Positions 35,734-47,291 are shown, counted from the first letter of the stretch. The stretch: 64,000 nt of DNA from Actinacidiphila yanglinensis (GCF_900107965.1 NZ_FNVU01000004.1:1-64000), one strand, 5' to 3'. Made by a program: numbers and translations. The notes: generated by a model not told the origin, from the letters alone.

Positions 35734-36483
35734 CTACCGCGGCTTCTCCGGGGGGCGTTGGCGGGGCATGGTGGGGCGGGTGCCGGGGTGGGGGAGGCGC
35801 GGGGGTGGGGGCTGGGTCGGGCGGAGGGGCGGGGTGAAGGCGGGGGACTGGGTGCGGAGGGCGGCCGCGGCGGAGTGCGCGCCGAAGTCGACCATCCAGT
35901 GGGCGGTCTCGACGCGGACCAGGTCGGCGACGTCCTCGCAGAAGCCGCGCAGGACGGTGAGGCAGCGCTCGGCGGCCTCGGCGGCGGTCCCCTCGGTGGG
36001 GCCGAGGACCTCGCGGACGCTCTCGGTGGCCCAGTCGAAGCGGAGTGCCTCGACCCGGCGCTGCACGGCCTGGGCGGTCGCGACGTCCCGCATCCAGCCG
36101 GTGGTGAGGCCGAGCAGCCGGTCGGCGGCGACGCAGGCGGCGGCCAGCAGCAGGGCGAGGTAGCTCCAGCGGGCCACCGACCCGGTGCCGTGGGCGAGTT
36201 CGACCAGCGGGAGCGCGGCGGCGGTCGCGCCGCAGACGGTGGCGCAGACCCGTAGTGCGCGGGCGGCGCGCCGCTTGGTGAGGCGGCCGTGGAGGTACCA
36301 GTCCACGGTGCGCAGGGCGCCGTCCTCGGCCCAGCGGTACAGCTCTTCGAGGCGTTCGGCCGGCTCGCCCCAGTCGCCGAGCGGGAAGGGCAGCGCCCGC
36401 AGGTCCTCCTGCCGATGGTGCAGTGCCCGCCGTGGAGGCTCGTCCCGAGGTGCCCCCTCGGGGAACATGTCCGGCTGGCTCAC
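35734..36483 (-). CDS. SLATT-domain two-transmembrane protein
   Basis: A 249-aa membrane protein. After ALHHRQEDLRALPFPLGDW and a helix WAEDGALRTVDWYL, two adjacent hydrophobic helices follow (VCGATAAALPLVELA and SYLALLLAAACVAADRLLG), then a cytoplasmic helix WMRDVATAQAVQRRVEALRFDW. This matches the SLATT fold, a 2TM effector type predicted to work with nucleotide-signalling systems. No SLOG or cyclase gene is adjacent, and a purD neighbour is its normal core location as I recall, so a defence role is doubtful. The GTG at 36483 has gagggag upstream. The Pro-rich tail is low complexity. Confidence 0.75.
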   Translation of the reverse strand: MSQPDMFPEGAPRDEPPRRALHHRQEDLRALPFPLGDWGEPAERLEELYRWAEDGALRTVDWYLHGRLTKRRAARALRVCATVCGATAAALPLVELAHGTGSVARWSYLALLLAAACVAADRLLGLTTGWMRDVATAQAVQRRVEALRFDWATESVREVLGPTEGTAAEAAERCLTVLRGFCEDVADLVRVETAHWMVDFGAHSAAAALRTQSPAFTPPLRPTQPPPPRLPHPGTRPTMPRQRPPEKPR

Positions 36484-36698
36484 TGCGAACGCTCCCTCGA
36501 CTGCTGCGCGGGCGTACCCGACGGACCCGGCACCCACCCGGCTGAAGTTCCCTTCTTACCGCCGAACGGCTGAGCCGGAAGCACCGATGTCAGGAATTCG
36601 CCCAGGAAGGGCCGTGTGATCAGGTATACGACGATTGTTGCCGTCACTCGAAAGAGTGACGGCGGCCGGGTGCGCGCGGGCCCACTACCCTGGTGCGC

Positions 36699-37958
36699 GT
36701 GAAGGTCCTTGTCATCGGCGGCGGCGCCCGCGAACACGCCCTGTGCCGCTCCCTGTCCCTCGACCCCGACGTCTCCTCGCTGCACTGCGCGCCCGGCAAC
36801 GCCGGCATCGCGGAGGTCGCCGAGCTGCACCCGGTCGACATCATGGACGGTGCCGCGGTCGCCGACCTCGCCGTGTCGCTCGGCGCGGACTTCGTGATCG
36901 TCGGCCCCGAGGCGCCGCTGGTCGCCGGGGTCGCCGACGCGGTGCGGGAGCGGGGCGTCGACTGCTTCGGCCCGTCGCGGGAGGCCGCGGCGCTGGAGGG
37001 ATCGAAGGCGTTCGCCAAGGACGTGATGGCCACCGCCGGGGTGCCGACCGCCCGCTCGTACGTGTGCATCACGCCCGAGGAGGTCGACGCCGCCCTGGAC
37101 GCCTTCGGCGCGCCCTACGTCGTCAAGGACGACGGGCTCGCCGCGGGCAAGGGCGTCGTCGTCACCGACGACCTGGCCGCGGCCCGGGCGCACGCGCTCG
37201 CCTGCGACCGGGTGGTGATCGAGGAGTTCCTGGACGGCCCCGAGGTGTCGCTGTTCGCGGTGACCGACGGCGAGACGGTGCTGCCGCTCCAGCCGGCCCA
37301 GGACTTCAAGCGCGCCCTGGACGCCGACGAGGGCCCCAACACCGGCGGCATGGGCGCCTACTCGCCGCTGCCGTGGGCCGACCCGAAGCTGGTCGAGGAG
37401 GTGGAGCGGACCGTGCTCCAGCCGACCGTCGACGAGTTGCGGCGGCGCGGCACCCCCTTCGCGGGGCTGCTCTACGCGGGTCTGGCGATCACCTCCCGCG
37501 GGGTGCGGGTGATCGAGTTCAACGCGCGCTTCGGCGACCCCGAGACGCAGGTGGTGCTGGCCCGGCTGCGCACCCCGCTGGCGGGGCTGCTGCGGGCGGC
37601 CGCCACCGGCCAGCTCGCCGCCTACCCGGAACTGCGCTGGAGCGACGGCGCCGCCGTGACCGTGGTCATCGCGTCCCACAACTATCCCGGCACCCCGAGG
37701 ACCGGCGACCCGATCACCGGACTCGACGACGTCGCGGAGAAGGACGAGCACGCCTACGTCCTGCACGCGGGCACCCGTACGGACGACGACGGGCGGATCG
37801 TCTCGGCGGGCGGCCGGGTGCTGTCGGTGACGGCCACCGGTTCGACCCTGACCAAGGCCCGGGACCGCGCCTACCGCGCCCTCGGGCGGATCGGGCTCGA
37901 CGGCGGCCACCACCGCGGGGACATCGCCGCGAAGGCGGCGCAGGCCGCCCAGGACTGA
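36699..37958 (+). CDS. purD: Phosphoribosylamine-glycine ligase (GARS)
   Basis: A 419-aa ATP-grasp ligase for the second step of purine synthesis (PRA plus glycine to GAR). Signatures are [13 protein letters not shown] at the start, [48 protein letters not shown] and [12 protein letters not shown]. Normal length. Of two in-frame GTG codons, 36699 gives the conserved start. It has no immediate downstream pur gene. Confidence 0.97.
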   Translation: MKVLVIGGGAREHALCRSLSLDPDVSSLHCAPGNAGIAEVAELHPVDIMDGAAVADLAVSLGADFVIVGPEAPLVAGVADAVRERGVDCFGPSREAAALEGSKAFAKDVMATAGVPTARSYVCITPEEVDAALDAFGAPYVVKDDGLAAGKGVVVTDDLAAARAHALACDRVVIEEFLDGPEVSLFAVTDGETVLPLQPAQDFKRALDADEGPNTGGMGAYSPLPWADPKLVEEVERTVLQPTVDELRRRGTPFAGLLYAGLAITSRGVRVIEFNARFGDPETQVVLARLRTPLAGLLRAAATGQLAAYPELRWSDGAAVTVVIASHNYPGTPRTGDPITGLDDVAEKDEHAYVLHAGTRTDDDGRIVSAGGRVLSVTATGSTLTKARDRAYRALGRIGLDGGHHRGDIAAKAAQAAQD

Positions 37959-38298
37959 GCCCGGATCGGGCCGGCCGTGCCCCGGCGGCCCGCCCCGGCC
38001 CCGCCCGGCGCCCCCGGTACGGCAGCCCGCATGCAGCGGGCCGGCAGGCCCACGGCATGCGGGCTGCTCTCCGACACCCTTGCGTGAAAGTGCGACGTCT
38101 GCCCGAAAGCCACTCCAAGGAGTGATGCGCGGGCCATACGGCTGACTCCTCCCCGACGCCCAACTATGGTGCCCCGAAGGCGCACCGCGGGGGTATTGCG
38201 GCAATCGGCCGTACGGCATTGCGATGTCCGTAGGCGGTGCGACAGTGGGGAGAGGCCGTCACCGTGGCGGCCACCGCCAGCGCAGGGGGTGCCAGCCG
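37959..38298. other. Intergenic region after purD
   Basis: About 340 bp with no supported gene. It should contain the purD end and the promoter of the next membrane-protein gene. Short symmetric elements (ATTGCGGCAAT near 38196 and GCATTGCGAT near 38217) are seen, but none is clearly functional. Confidence 0.4.
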
Positions 38299-39936
38299 AT
38301 GGCCGGAGAAGCGGGTGAGGCCGCTGCGCGGGCACGTGCGACCGCGATCCTGAGGCTGCGCGGCTCGGCGCTCTCCCTGGCCCTGCTGCCGGCCGCCGCC
38401 GCGGTGGTGCTGCAGGTCGCCCGGGCCGCCGGCCAGGTCGACGGCCCGGTCTGGGACGGCGTGCGCTGGGGCGTGACCGGCGTCGCCCTGCTCGTCCTCG
38501 CCGTCGCGGGCGCCGTCGCCGCGGTGATCGTCCGCGCCCAGCCCGCGGTCAGTCCCACCGTCCCGGTCGCCGAGTCGACCGCCCCCGACCTGTACCTGAT
38601 GGTCCGGGACGTCGCCGACCGCCTCCAGGTGCCACCGCCCTCGGCGGTCGAGCTGACCCCCGACTGCGACAGCTGGCTGGAGGAGCGCAGGCCCGCGGCC
38701 GGCACCCGTGGCACCGAGCGGCGCCCCGGGCCGGTCCTCGTGGTCGGCTCGCCCTTCCTGTGGTGGATGCGCGTCGCGGAGCTGCGCGCCCTGCTCGCCC
38801 CCGTCATCGCGGGCACCGCGGCCGCGGCCGACCCCGAGATATCCGCGGCGCGCCGCTTCCTCAGCGGCCTCGACGCCGCCGCCGGCGTCGCGGCGCACGG
38901 CGGCACCCGGCCCGGCGGGCGCGGCCTGACCGGCCGCCCGGTGTTCGCCTTCCTCGGCTGGACCACCCGGCTGCTGCTGCGCGCCTGCAGCGTCCACGCC
39001 GCCGAGATGGAGCGCGGCGTCGCCGCGTCCGCCTCCGAGCGCGCGCAGGCGGTCGACTACGGGCTGCGGGTCGTCGCCCAGGAGCAGGTCGGGCTCGCCT
39101 ACGCGGGCTGGGACCGGCTGCTCACGCGCGTCGCACTGCCCGGCTGGCGGATGGGGCGCTGGCCGTCCCGGCTGCACGCGGGCGTGGTCGCCGCGCTCAC
39201 CGAGCTGTCCCGGCGCGATCGGCTCGCCGACGGCTTCGAGACCCGGCTGGGCGAGCGCCCGGCCTGCGACCTGCTGGAAGAGCCCGGTGCCGTCGACGAG
39301 GCGGTCTCCCTGCTGGCCGGGCGGATCTTCCACGGCGGCCCGGACCGGCCGCGGCCCGGCTGGGAGCCGGTGAGCTGGGCCCGCTACCCCGAGGACGTCG
39401 TGGACCGGCTCTGGCGGGAGGAGGCGAGCCGGCTGATACGTGCGATCGAGGAGCTGCGGCCCTTCGCCGAGCCCGCGGCCGCCGTCTCCTCGGCCACCTC
39501 TGTCGGGCGGGCGCTGCTGGTCGGCGGCGAGCGCGACACGGAGTTCGGCGGGGTGACGCTGGAGCGGGTCGTCGACCGGCTCGCCGTGGCCGGCGGCAGC
39601 GAGAACGAAGTCGTCGCCGCGCGGCTGGCGGCCGCGGCGCCCTCCGGGCCGTACGCCCAGGCGGCCGCCGCGTACCAGCTCGTGCCCGAGCGCACGGGCC
39701 GCGAGTTGCTGGCCGACCACCTGATGGCGCTGATCTGCTGCGCCGCCGTCGACACCGCGGGCGCCGGCACCGGGCTCGACTGGCTCGACGGTCCGGCGCT
39801 CCGCATGCCCGGGTTCCGCCGCTCGGAGCTGAGCGCGGCGGTGCTCCAGCTGGTGGAGAGCGGGGACCCGGCGCCCGTGCGCGGCTGGCTCGCGGGCACC
39901 CCCATCCGCCCCGACAAGCCCCTGCGGCTGCCGTAA
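38299..39936 (+). CDS. Membrane-associated conserved protein resembling M48 peptidases without HExxH
   Basis: A 545-aa protein. Two hydrophobic helices (~18-38 and ~50-72) form an N-terminal anchor. The cytoplasmic part includes PDLYLMVRDVADRLQVPPPSAVELTPD, then VLVVGSPFLWWMRVAELRALLAPVIAG. The latter occupies the position of the M48 peptidase active-site helix, but the HExxH zinc motif is replaced. It is therefore probably a non-catalytic relative. Ribosome site agggggt precedes the ATG. The function is unknown. Confidence 0.65.
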   Translation: MAGEAGEAAARARATAILRLRGSALSLALLPAAAAVVLQVARAAGQVDGPVWDGVRWGVTGVALLVLAVAGAVAAVIVRAQPAVSPTVPVAESTAPDLYLMVRDVADRLQVPPPSAVELTPDCDSWLEERRPAAGTRGTERRPGPVLVVGSPFLWWMRVAELRALLAPVIAGTAAAADPEISAARRFLSGLDAAAGVAAHGGTRPGGRGLTGRPVFAFLGWTTRLLLRACSVHAAEMERGVAASASERAQAVDYGLRVVAQEQVGLAYAGWDRLLTRVALPGWRMGRWPSRLHAGVVAALTELSRRDRLADGFETRLGERPACDLLEEPGAVDEAVSLLAGRIFHGGPDRPRPGWEPVSWARYPEDVVDRLWREEASRLIRAIEELRPFAEPAAAVSSATSVGRALLVGGERDTEFGGVTLERVVDRLAVAGGSENEVVAARLAAAAPSGPYAQAAAAYQLVPERTGRELLADHLMALICCAAVDTAGAGTGLDWLDGPALRMPGFRRSELSAAVLQLVESGDPAPVRGWLAGTPIRPDKPLRLP

Positions 39937-40130
39937 CCACCCCGGGTTCCCCTCCCGTTCAGGGGCTTCACGGAGCCGCCGCGCCGAAGCTCGGACGCCG
40001 TACAACCCGAGAAGAGGGAAACCGTACGAAACGTGACTACCGGGGTGCATTGTGTGATCTGCTGGGCACGAGCAGACCGCATCGTTGCACCAGGCGGAGC
40101 GGGAGCGTGGAGCGCGCGGAGGCGATGGGC

Positions 40131-41630
40131 ATGGGGGAAGTACGGCGGTGGGAGTCCGGAGCACTCGCGCACGGGGTGTCGGACCCCTTCGGACAGGGGC
40201 CGCTGCCCTGGCTGCGCGGTGAGCCGCAGTATCCGGCCGACGACGGCCAGGTGGTGCCGTGGTACGTCGACCTGGCCGCCAGCAACGGCAGGGCGCCGCG
40301 CAAGCCGCACCTGCCGGGCCCGCGCACCGCGGACGACGTGCGCCGCCAGATCAAGGGCTTCGCCGCCGAGGCCGCCGCCGCGCCCGGCCAGGCGATCGAC
40401 TTCAGGATCACCGTCGACCCGCCGCAGGAGTTCACGGTCGACGTCTACCGGATCGGCCACTACGGCGGTGACGGCGCCGCCCAGGTCACCGCGAGCCCCC
40501 GGCTGTCCGGCATCGCGCAGCCCGCCCCGCTCGCCGCCGGCCGCACCATCTCCTGCCACCACTGGTGGCAGTCCTGGCGGTTGCAGATCCCGCCGTACTG
40601 GAAGACCGGCGCCTACGTCGCGGTGCTCACCACCGCCGACGGCTACCGCAGCCACGTGCCGTTCACCGTCCGGGACCTCGCCGAACCCGCCGACCTGCTG
40701 CTCCTGCTGCCCGACATCACCTGGCAGGCGTACAACCTCTACCCGGAGGACGGCCGGACCGGCGCCAGCCTGTACCACGCGTGGGACTCCGACGGACGGC
40801 TGCTCGGCGAGGAGGAGGCGGCCACCACCGTCGCCTTCGACCGCCCCTACGCGGGCGCGGGCCTGCCCCTGCACATCGGGCACGCCTACGACTTCGTCCG
40901 CTTCGCCGAGCGGTACGGCTACGACCTCGCCTACGCCGATGCCCGCGACCTGCACGCGGGCCGGATCGACCCGAGCCGCTACCGGGGCCTGATCTTCCCC
41001 GGGCACGACGAGTACTGGTCCCGCCCGATGCGCAGGGCCGCCGAGGCCGCCCGGGCCGGCGGCACCTCGCTGGTCTTCCTGTCCGCCAACACCATGTACT
41101 GGCAGGTGGACCTCGCGCCGGCCGCGGACGGTGGCGCCGACCGGCTGCTGACCTGCCGCAAGCGGCGGGGGGAGGGCGGCCAGGGCGAGGCGGCGAAGGG
41201 GCGCAGCGCGCTCTGGCGCGACCAGGGCGAACCCGAACAGCTGCTGCTCGGGGTGCAGTACGCCGGGCGGGTCCCGCAGCCCGCGCCGTTGGTGGTGCGC
41301 AACGCCGACCACTGGCTGTGGGAGGCCACCGGCGCGACCGAGGGCACCGAGATCCCCGGGCTGGTCGCGGGCGAGGCGGACCGCTACTTCCCGCGCGTCG
41401 CGCTGCCGGACTCGACCGAGCGCATCCTGCTCGCGCACTCCCCGTACGAGGGCAGCGACGGCCGCAGGTGCCACCAGGAGACGTCGCTGTACCGCGCGCC
41501 CAGCGGGGCGTACGTCTTCGCGTCCGGCACCTTCGCCTGGTCGCCGGCGCTGGACCGGCCCGGCCACGTCGACCCGCGGGTGCAGCGGGCGACGGCGAAC
41601 CTGCTGGACCGCATCTGCAAGCGCGACTGA
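40131..41630 (+). CDS. N,N-dimethylformamidase beta-subunit-like protein
   Basis: A 499-aa protein matching the C-terminal domain of N,N-dimethylformamidase large subunit: VDVYRIGHYGGDGA, WKTGAYVAVLTTADGY, VPFTVRD, LLLLLPDITWQAYNLYPED, then LIFPGHDEYWS and SLVFLSANTMYWQVD. These form an Ig-like part plus a hydrolase-like domain. Many actinobacteria carry single-domain homologues whose substrate is unknown, so amide hydrolysis is only a guess. The ATG at 40131 lies 8 bp after GGAGG; ATG 40125 is too close. Confidence 0.8.
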   Translation: MGEVRRWESGALAHGVSDPFGQGPLPWLRGEPQYPADDGQVVPWYVDLAASNGRAPRKPHLPGPRTADDVRRQIKGFAAEAAAAPGQAIDFRITVDPPQEFTVDVYRIGHYGGDGAAQVTASPRLSGIAQPAPLAAGRTISCHHWWQSWRLQIPPYWKTGAYVAVLTTADGYRSHVPFTVRDLAEPADLLLLLPDITWQAYNLYPEDGRTGASLYHAWDSDGRLLGEEEAATTVAFDRPYAGAGLPLHIGHAYDFVRFAERYGYDLAYADARDLHAGRIDPSRYRGLIFPGHDEYWSRPMRRAAEAARAGGTSLVFLSANTMYWQVDLAPAADGGADRLLTCRKRRGEGGQGEAAKGRSALWRDQGEPEQLLLGVQYAGRVPQPAPLVVRNADHWLWEATGATEGTEIPGLVAGEADRYFPRVALPDSTERILLAHSPYEGSDGRRCHQETSLYRAPSGAYVFASGTFAWSPALDRPGHVDPRVQRATANLLDRICKRD

Positions 41631-41713
41631 GCGTCCGCGCGGGCCCTTGCGCGCCGTCGCCTCCCCGGTAGGCGAGAATCGGAGCCGAACCACCGATTGG
41701 GGAGGACCCGCCC

Positions 41714-42637
41714 ATGCCCGGATTCGTCGACAAGCCCGAGCCCGTCCAGGTGCCCGGCCTGACCCACCTGCACACCGGGAAGGTGCGGGACCTGTACCGG
41801 AACGACGCCGGTGAGCTGGTGATGGTGGCCAGCGACCGCACCTCCGCGTACGACTGGGTGCTGCCCACCCTGATCCCGGACAAGGGCAAGGTGCTGACCC
41901 GGCTGTCCCTGTGGTGGTTCGACCAGCTCAGCGACCTGGTGCCGAACCACGTGATCTCCACCGACGTGCCCGCGGGCGCCCCCGCGGACTGGGCCGGCCG
42001 GACCATGGTCTGCCGTTCGCTGCGGATGGTGCCGGTCGAGGCGGTGGCCCGCGGCTACCTCGCCGGCTCCGGCCTGGTCGAGTACGAGCACAGCCGCACC
42101 GTGTGCGGGATCGCGCTGCCGGAGGGCCTGGTCGACGGCTCGGAGCTGCCCGCCCCGATCTTCACCCCGGCGACCAAGGCCGCGGTCGGCGAGCACGACG
42201 AGAACGTCGCGTACGAGGAGGTGGCCCACCAGGTGGGCGCCGAGACCGCGGCGGCGCTGCGGCAGAGCACCCTCGCGGTGTACAGCCGCGCCCGCGACAT
42301 CGCCGCCGGGCGCGGCCTGATCCTGGCGGACACGAAGTTCGAGTTCGGCTACGACGACGGTGCCGTCACCGACGGCGGCGGCGCGCCCCTCGTGCTCGCC
42401 GACGAGGTGCTCACCCCGGACTCCTCCCGCTACTGGCCCGCCGACGCGTGGGAGCCCGGCCACGCACAGCCCGCGTACGACAAGCAGTTCATCCGCGACT
42501 GGCTCACCTCGCCGGCCTCCGGGTGGGACCGGCACGGCGAACTGCCCCCGCCGGAGCTTCCCCAGGAGATCGTCGACCAGTCCCGGGCCCGCTACTTCGA
42601 GGCGTACGAGCGGCTGACCGGCCTGCCCTGGTCGTAG
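41714..42637 (+). CDS. purC: Phosphoribosylaminoimidazole-succinocarboxamide synthase (SAICAR synthetase)
   Basis: A 307-aa enzyme joining aspartate to CAIR. Motifs: GKVRDLYRNDAGELVMVASDRTSAYDWVLPT, VPVEAVARGYLAGSGLVEYE split by the usual turn, and ADTKFEFGYDDG and DEVLTPDSSRYWP near the C-terminus. Normal length, ATG after ggggaggacc. It is followed by a terminator shared with the tRNA-Gly gene on the opposite strand. Confidence 0.97.
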   Translation: MPGFVDKPEPVQVPGLTHLHTGKVRDLYRNDAGELVMVASDRTSAYDWVLPTLIPDKGKVLTRLSLWWFDQLSDLVPNHVISTDVPAGAPADWAGRTMVCRSLRMVPVEAVARGYLAGSGLVEYEHSRTVCGIALPEGLVDGSELPAPIFTPATKAAVGEHDENVAYEEVAHQVGAETAAALRQSTLAVYSRARDIAAGRGLILADTKFEFGYDDGAVTDGGGAPLVLADEVLTPDSSRYWPADAWEPGHAQPAYDKQFIRDWLTSPASGWDRHGELPPPELPQEIVDQSRARYFEAYERLTGLPWS

Positions 42638-42660
42638 CGCCGACGGCGTCGGGTACGGCG

Positions 42661-42689
42661 AAGGCCCCGGTCGATTCGACCGGGGCCTT
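42661..42689. terminator. Bidirectional terminator (purC / tRNA-Gly copy 1)
   Basis: A 14-bp stem AAGGCCCCGGTCGA/TCGACCGGGGCCTT with a minimal loop. It is repeated exactly at 42907-42935. Confidence 0.85.
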
Positions 42690-42697
42690 CCTCCTGC

Positions 42698-42773
42698 TGG
42701 AGCGGACGACGAGATTCGAACTCGCGACCCTCACCTTGGCAAGGTGATGCTCTACCAACTGAGCCACGTCCGC
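42698..42773 (-). tRNA. tRNA-Gly (anticodon GCC), copy 1
   Basis: A 76-nt tRNA with encoded CCA. Anticodon loop TTGCCAA, acceptor GCGGACG paired with CGTCCGC, normal GG in the D-loop and TTCGAAT T-loop. It is identical to copy 2 at 42944-43019. Confidence 0.96.
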
Positions 42774-42906
42774 AGGGCGTGCAGACACTCTACCCGACGC
42801 GTCGGAGAGAGGGAAAAGGGTTCTGCCGCGACGCCGTGTGGCGCCACCGTGCCTCGACCCCCGTGCCGCCGCCCGGGCCGCCCGAGGCAGGAACCCGGGT
42901 ACGGCG

Positions 42907-42935
42907 AAGGCCCCGGTCGATTCGACCGGGGCCTT
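42907..42935 (-). terminator. Terminator downstream of tRNA-Gly copy 2
   Basis: The same 29-bp hairpin as 42661-42689, offset by 246 bp. It belongs to the duplicated tRNA unit. Confidence 0.85.
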
Positions 42936-42943
42936 CCTTCTCC

Positions 42944-43019
42944 TGGAGCGGACGACGAGATTCGAACTCGCGACCCTCACCTTGGCAAGGTGATGCTCTA
43001 CCAACTGAGCCACGTCCGC
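42944..43019 (-). tRNA. tRNA-Gly (anticodon GCC), copy 2
   Basis: Identical to copy 1. About 125 bp (42651-42776 and 42897-43022) including the downstream hairpin are duplicated at a 246-bp offset, so the unit arose by tandem duplication. Confidence 0.96.
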
Positions 43020-43084
43020 AGGCGGTGCTGCTTCGACCACTCTACCCGATCGGCCGACAGCGACCGAACGTGGCAGGTGACCAG

Positions 43085-43156
43085 AGCGGGTGACAGGAAT
43101 CGCACACTGCGCCTCCCCCCTGGAAGGGGGGCGCTCTACTACTGAGCTACACCCGC
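43085..43156 (-). tRNA. Aberrant tRNA-Gly (anticodon TCC)
   Basis: A 72-nt tRNA-like gene. Acceptor GCGGGTG/CACCCGC and D-stem GCTC/GAGC are perfect, and the anticodon stem CCCCC/GGGGG with loop CTTCCAG gives anticodon TCC. The D-loop is AGTAGTA, lacking the G18-G19 pair. The T-loop is TGCGATT (U55 replaced by G), and the T-stem CAGTG/CCTGT has mostly non-pairing positions. No CCA is encoded, unlike the adjacent tRNA-Gly genes. The elbow contact G18-U55 is therefore lost. It may be a non-proteinogenic glycine tRNA or a decaying gene. Confidence 0.75.
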
Positions 43157-43363
43157 TTGACCTCCGCTGACCTGGGCTTTTCGGCCCCGTCCTGCGGTGT
43201 GCCCTCAGACTAGCGGAAGACCCGGGGTGGCTGTCCAATCGACACCGGCCGGTCAGCGGGCGGGTGTTGGAGAGCCGGCGGACGGGACATCCGCCCCGTC
43301 CCCGACTGCTCGCGACCGGTCCGCCCGGACCCGGCCGGTCGCGCCGCGCCGCGCCCCGACGGC

Positions 43364-43681
43364 TCAACCCGCCTTGTTGAACGCCTCGTAGACCTTCTTC
43401 GGGATGCGGCCGCGCGCGGGCACCTCGAAGCCGTTGGACTGGGCCCAGGCGCGAACGGTGGCCGGGGTGGGCGCGATCGGGGTGCGCTTGTAGGCGTGGC
43501 CGGAGAGGGTCCGGCGGCGGCCGGCCTCGACGTAGGGCGCGAGTTCCTTGCGCAACCTGTCCGCGTTCCTCGACGAGAGGTCGATCTCGTACCACTGGCC
43601 GTCGACGCCGAATGCGATCGTCTCCTCGGCGTCGCCGCCGTCGAGATCGTCGGCAAGGGTGACCAGCACGCGCTGCGCCAT
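43364..43681 (-). CDS. lsr2: Lsr2-family nucleoid-associated protein
   Basis: A 105-aa H-NS-like DNA bridger. The N-terminal dimerisation part is MAQRVLVTLADDLDGGDAEE...VDGQWYEIDLS, and the C-terminal DNA-binding part has the AT-hook-like ARGRIPKKV after VRAWAQSNGFEV. Lsr2 silences AT-rich acquired DNA, relevant to the island at 2.5-16.9 kb. The ATG at 43681 is divergent from purS. Confidence 0.95.
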   Translation of the reverse strand: MAQRVLVTLADDLDGGDAEETIAFGVDGQWYEIDLSSRNADRLRKELAPYVEAGRRRTLSGHAYKRTPIAPTPATVRAWAQSNGFEVPARGRIPKKVYEAFNKAG

Positions 43682-44012
43682 AGGGATCGGTCCTTTCTTG
43701 TGCCGGCTGCCTGGGCTCGCGACGGGGCGGGTCCTGCCCGGGGCCGCGACCCGGCGCCCGAGAAGGGGGAATGGAGTGGCGGTGGAGAGAGTCGTTACCG
43801 CTGTTAATTCCCGCTGCATCCACTCCGCAAGCCTCGTCGCTTCCGGGGACCCTATGTTTTCCGCCGGGCGTTCCCCAGGCATTTCGTCAGCCGATATCCA
43901 AACGTGATCGGCGATCTGCGGCGGATGTGGCGTTGCGGGTATATCTACTCGCGTAGATCTCCTCACCCGGTACGCTGAGAGAACCTCACGCACCACACCA
44001 TCGGGAGTAGCA
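43682..44012. other. Divergent promoter region lsr2/purS
   Basis: About 330 bp without a supported gene. It must hold the promoters of lsr2 (leftward) and of the purSQL operon (rightward), and includes a palindrome at 43943-43958. Confidence 0.5.
43943..43958. promoter_or_regulatory. Inverted repeat upstream of purS, possible operator
   Basis: ATCTAC-TCGC-GTAGAT is a perfect 6-bp-arm palindrome 55 bp before the purS start, in a locally AT-rich stretch. It does not look like the Bacillus PurBox. Confidence 0.4.
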
Positions 44013-44258
44013 GTGGCACGCGTCGTAGTCGACGTCATGCTCAAGCCGGAGATCCTCGACCCCCAGGGCCAGGCGGTACAGCGAGCGCTGCCCCGGCTCG
44101 GCTTCGACGGGATCTCCGACGTCCGCCAAGGAAAGCGCTTTGAGCTGGAGGTCGACGGCCCCGTCGACGACGCTGCGCTGGCCCGTATTCGGGAGTTGGC
44201 GGAAACCTTTCTCGCCAACACCGTGATCGAGGACTTCAATGTAAAGGTGGAGTCGTGA
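44013..44258 (+). CDS. purS: FGAM synthase small subunit PurS
   Basis: An 81-aa protein ([20 protein letters not shown]...[14 protein letters not shown]) that assembles with PurQ and PurL to convert FGAR to FGAM. The GTG start follows a gggag ribosome site. Its TGA overlaps the purQ GTG, showing coupled translation. A separate PurS is typical of Gram-positive and actinobacterial FGAM synthase. Confidence 0.97.
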   Translation: MARVVVDVMLKPEILDPQGQAVQRALPRLGFDGISDVRQGKRFELEVDGPVDDAALARIRELAETFLANTVIEDFNVKVES

Positions 44259-44955
44259 CTGCACGCATTGGTGTCGTCACATTTCCGGGAACACTCGACG
44301 ACCGCGACACTCAGCGCGCGGTCCGGGTGGCGGGCGCGGAAGCGGTCCCGCTGTGGCACCGGGACAAGGACCTGAAGCAGGTCGACGCGGTGGTTCTGCC
44401 CGGCGGCTTCAGTTACGGCGACTATCTGCGGGCCGGTGCGATCTCCCGTTTCTCGCCCGTGATGGGGTCGATCATCGAGCAGGCCCGGGCCGGAATGCCG
44501 GTGCTGGGGATCTGCAACGGATTCCAGGTGCTCACCGAGGCGCATCTGCTGCCCGGTGCGATGCTGCGCAACACCGACCTCCACTTCGTCTGCCGCGACC
44601 AGAAGCTCAGGGTCGAGACCAGCGGCACCGCGTGGACCGCGGACTACGCGGCGGGCCAGGAGATCTCCATCCCGCTGAAGAACATCGACGGCCGCTACAC
44701 CGCCGACGAGCACGTCCTGGACGAGCTGGAGGCGGAGGGCCGGGTGGTCTTCCGCTACGCCGTCGAGGGCGAGGCCGCGGACGGCTACGGCAACCCGAAC
44801 GGCTCGCTGCGCGACATCGCCGGGATCACCAACGCGGCCGGAAACGTGGTGGGCCTCATGCCGCACCCCGAGCACGCCGTCGAGTCGCTGATCGGCACCG
44901 GCCGCACCGACGGGCTCGGCTTCTTCACGTCAGTACTCAAGAAGTTGGTCGACGC

Positions 44956-44959
<4 letters not shown>
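44255..44959 (+). CDS. purQ: FGAM synthase glutaminase subunit PurQ
   Basis: A 234-aa class I glutamine amidotransferase. [27 protein letters not shown] (nucleophile Cys) and [11 protein letters not shown] (catalytic His and Glu) are all present. It supplies ammonia to PurL. It starts with GTG overlapping the purS stop and ends overlapping the purL start. Confidence 0.97.
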
Positions 44960-47205
<2,246 letters not shown>

Positions 47206-47226
47206 GAAGGTCCTGACCCCGTACGG

Positions 47227-47268
47227 AAGGAGGGCGCCCCGGCCACGCTGCCGGGGCGCCCTCCTTTT
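47227..47268 (+). terminator. purSQL terminator
   Basis: A 16-bp stem AAGGAGGGCGCCCCGG/CCGGGGCGCCCTCCTT followed by TT, 21 bp after purL. A strong intrinsic-type terminator. Confidence 0.9.
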
Positions 47269-47291
47269 CCGAGGCCCTAGTGTTCTTCGTC

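Noticed and set aside
43943..43958. PurBox of the Bacillus PurR type upstream of purS
   Set aside because: Sequence and spacing do not resemble PurBox; listed only as a possible unknown operator.
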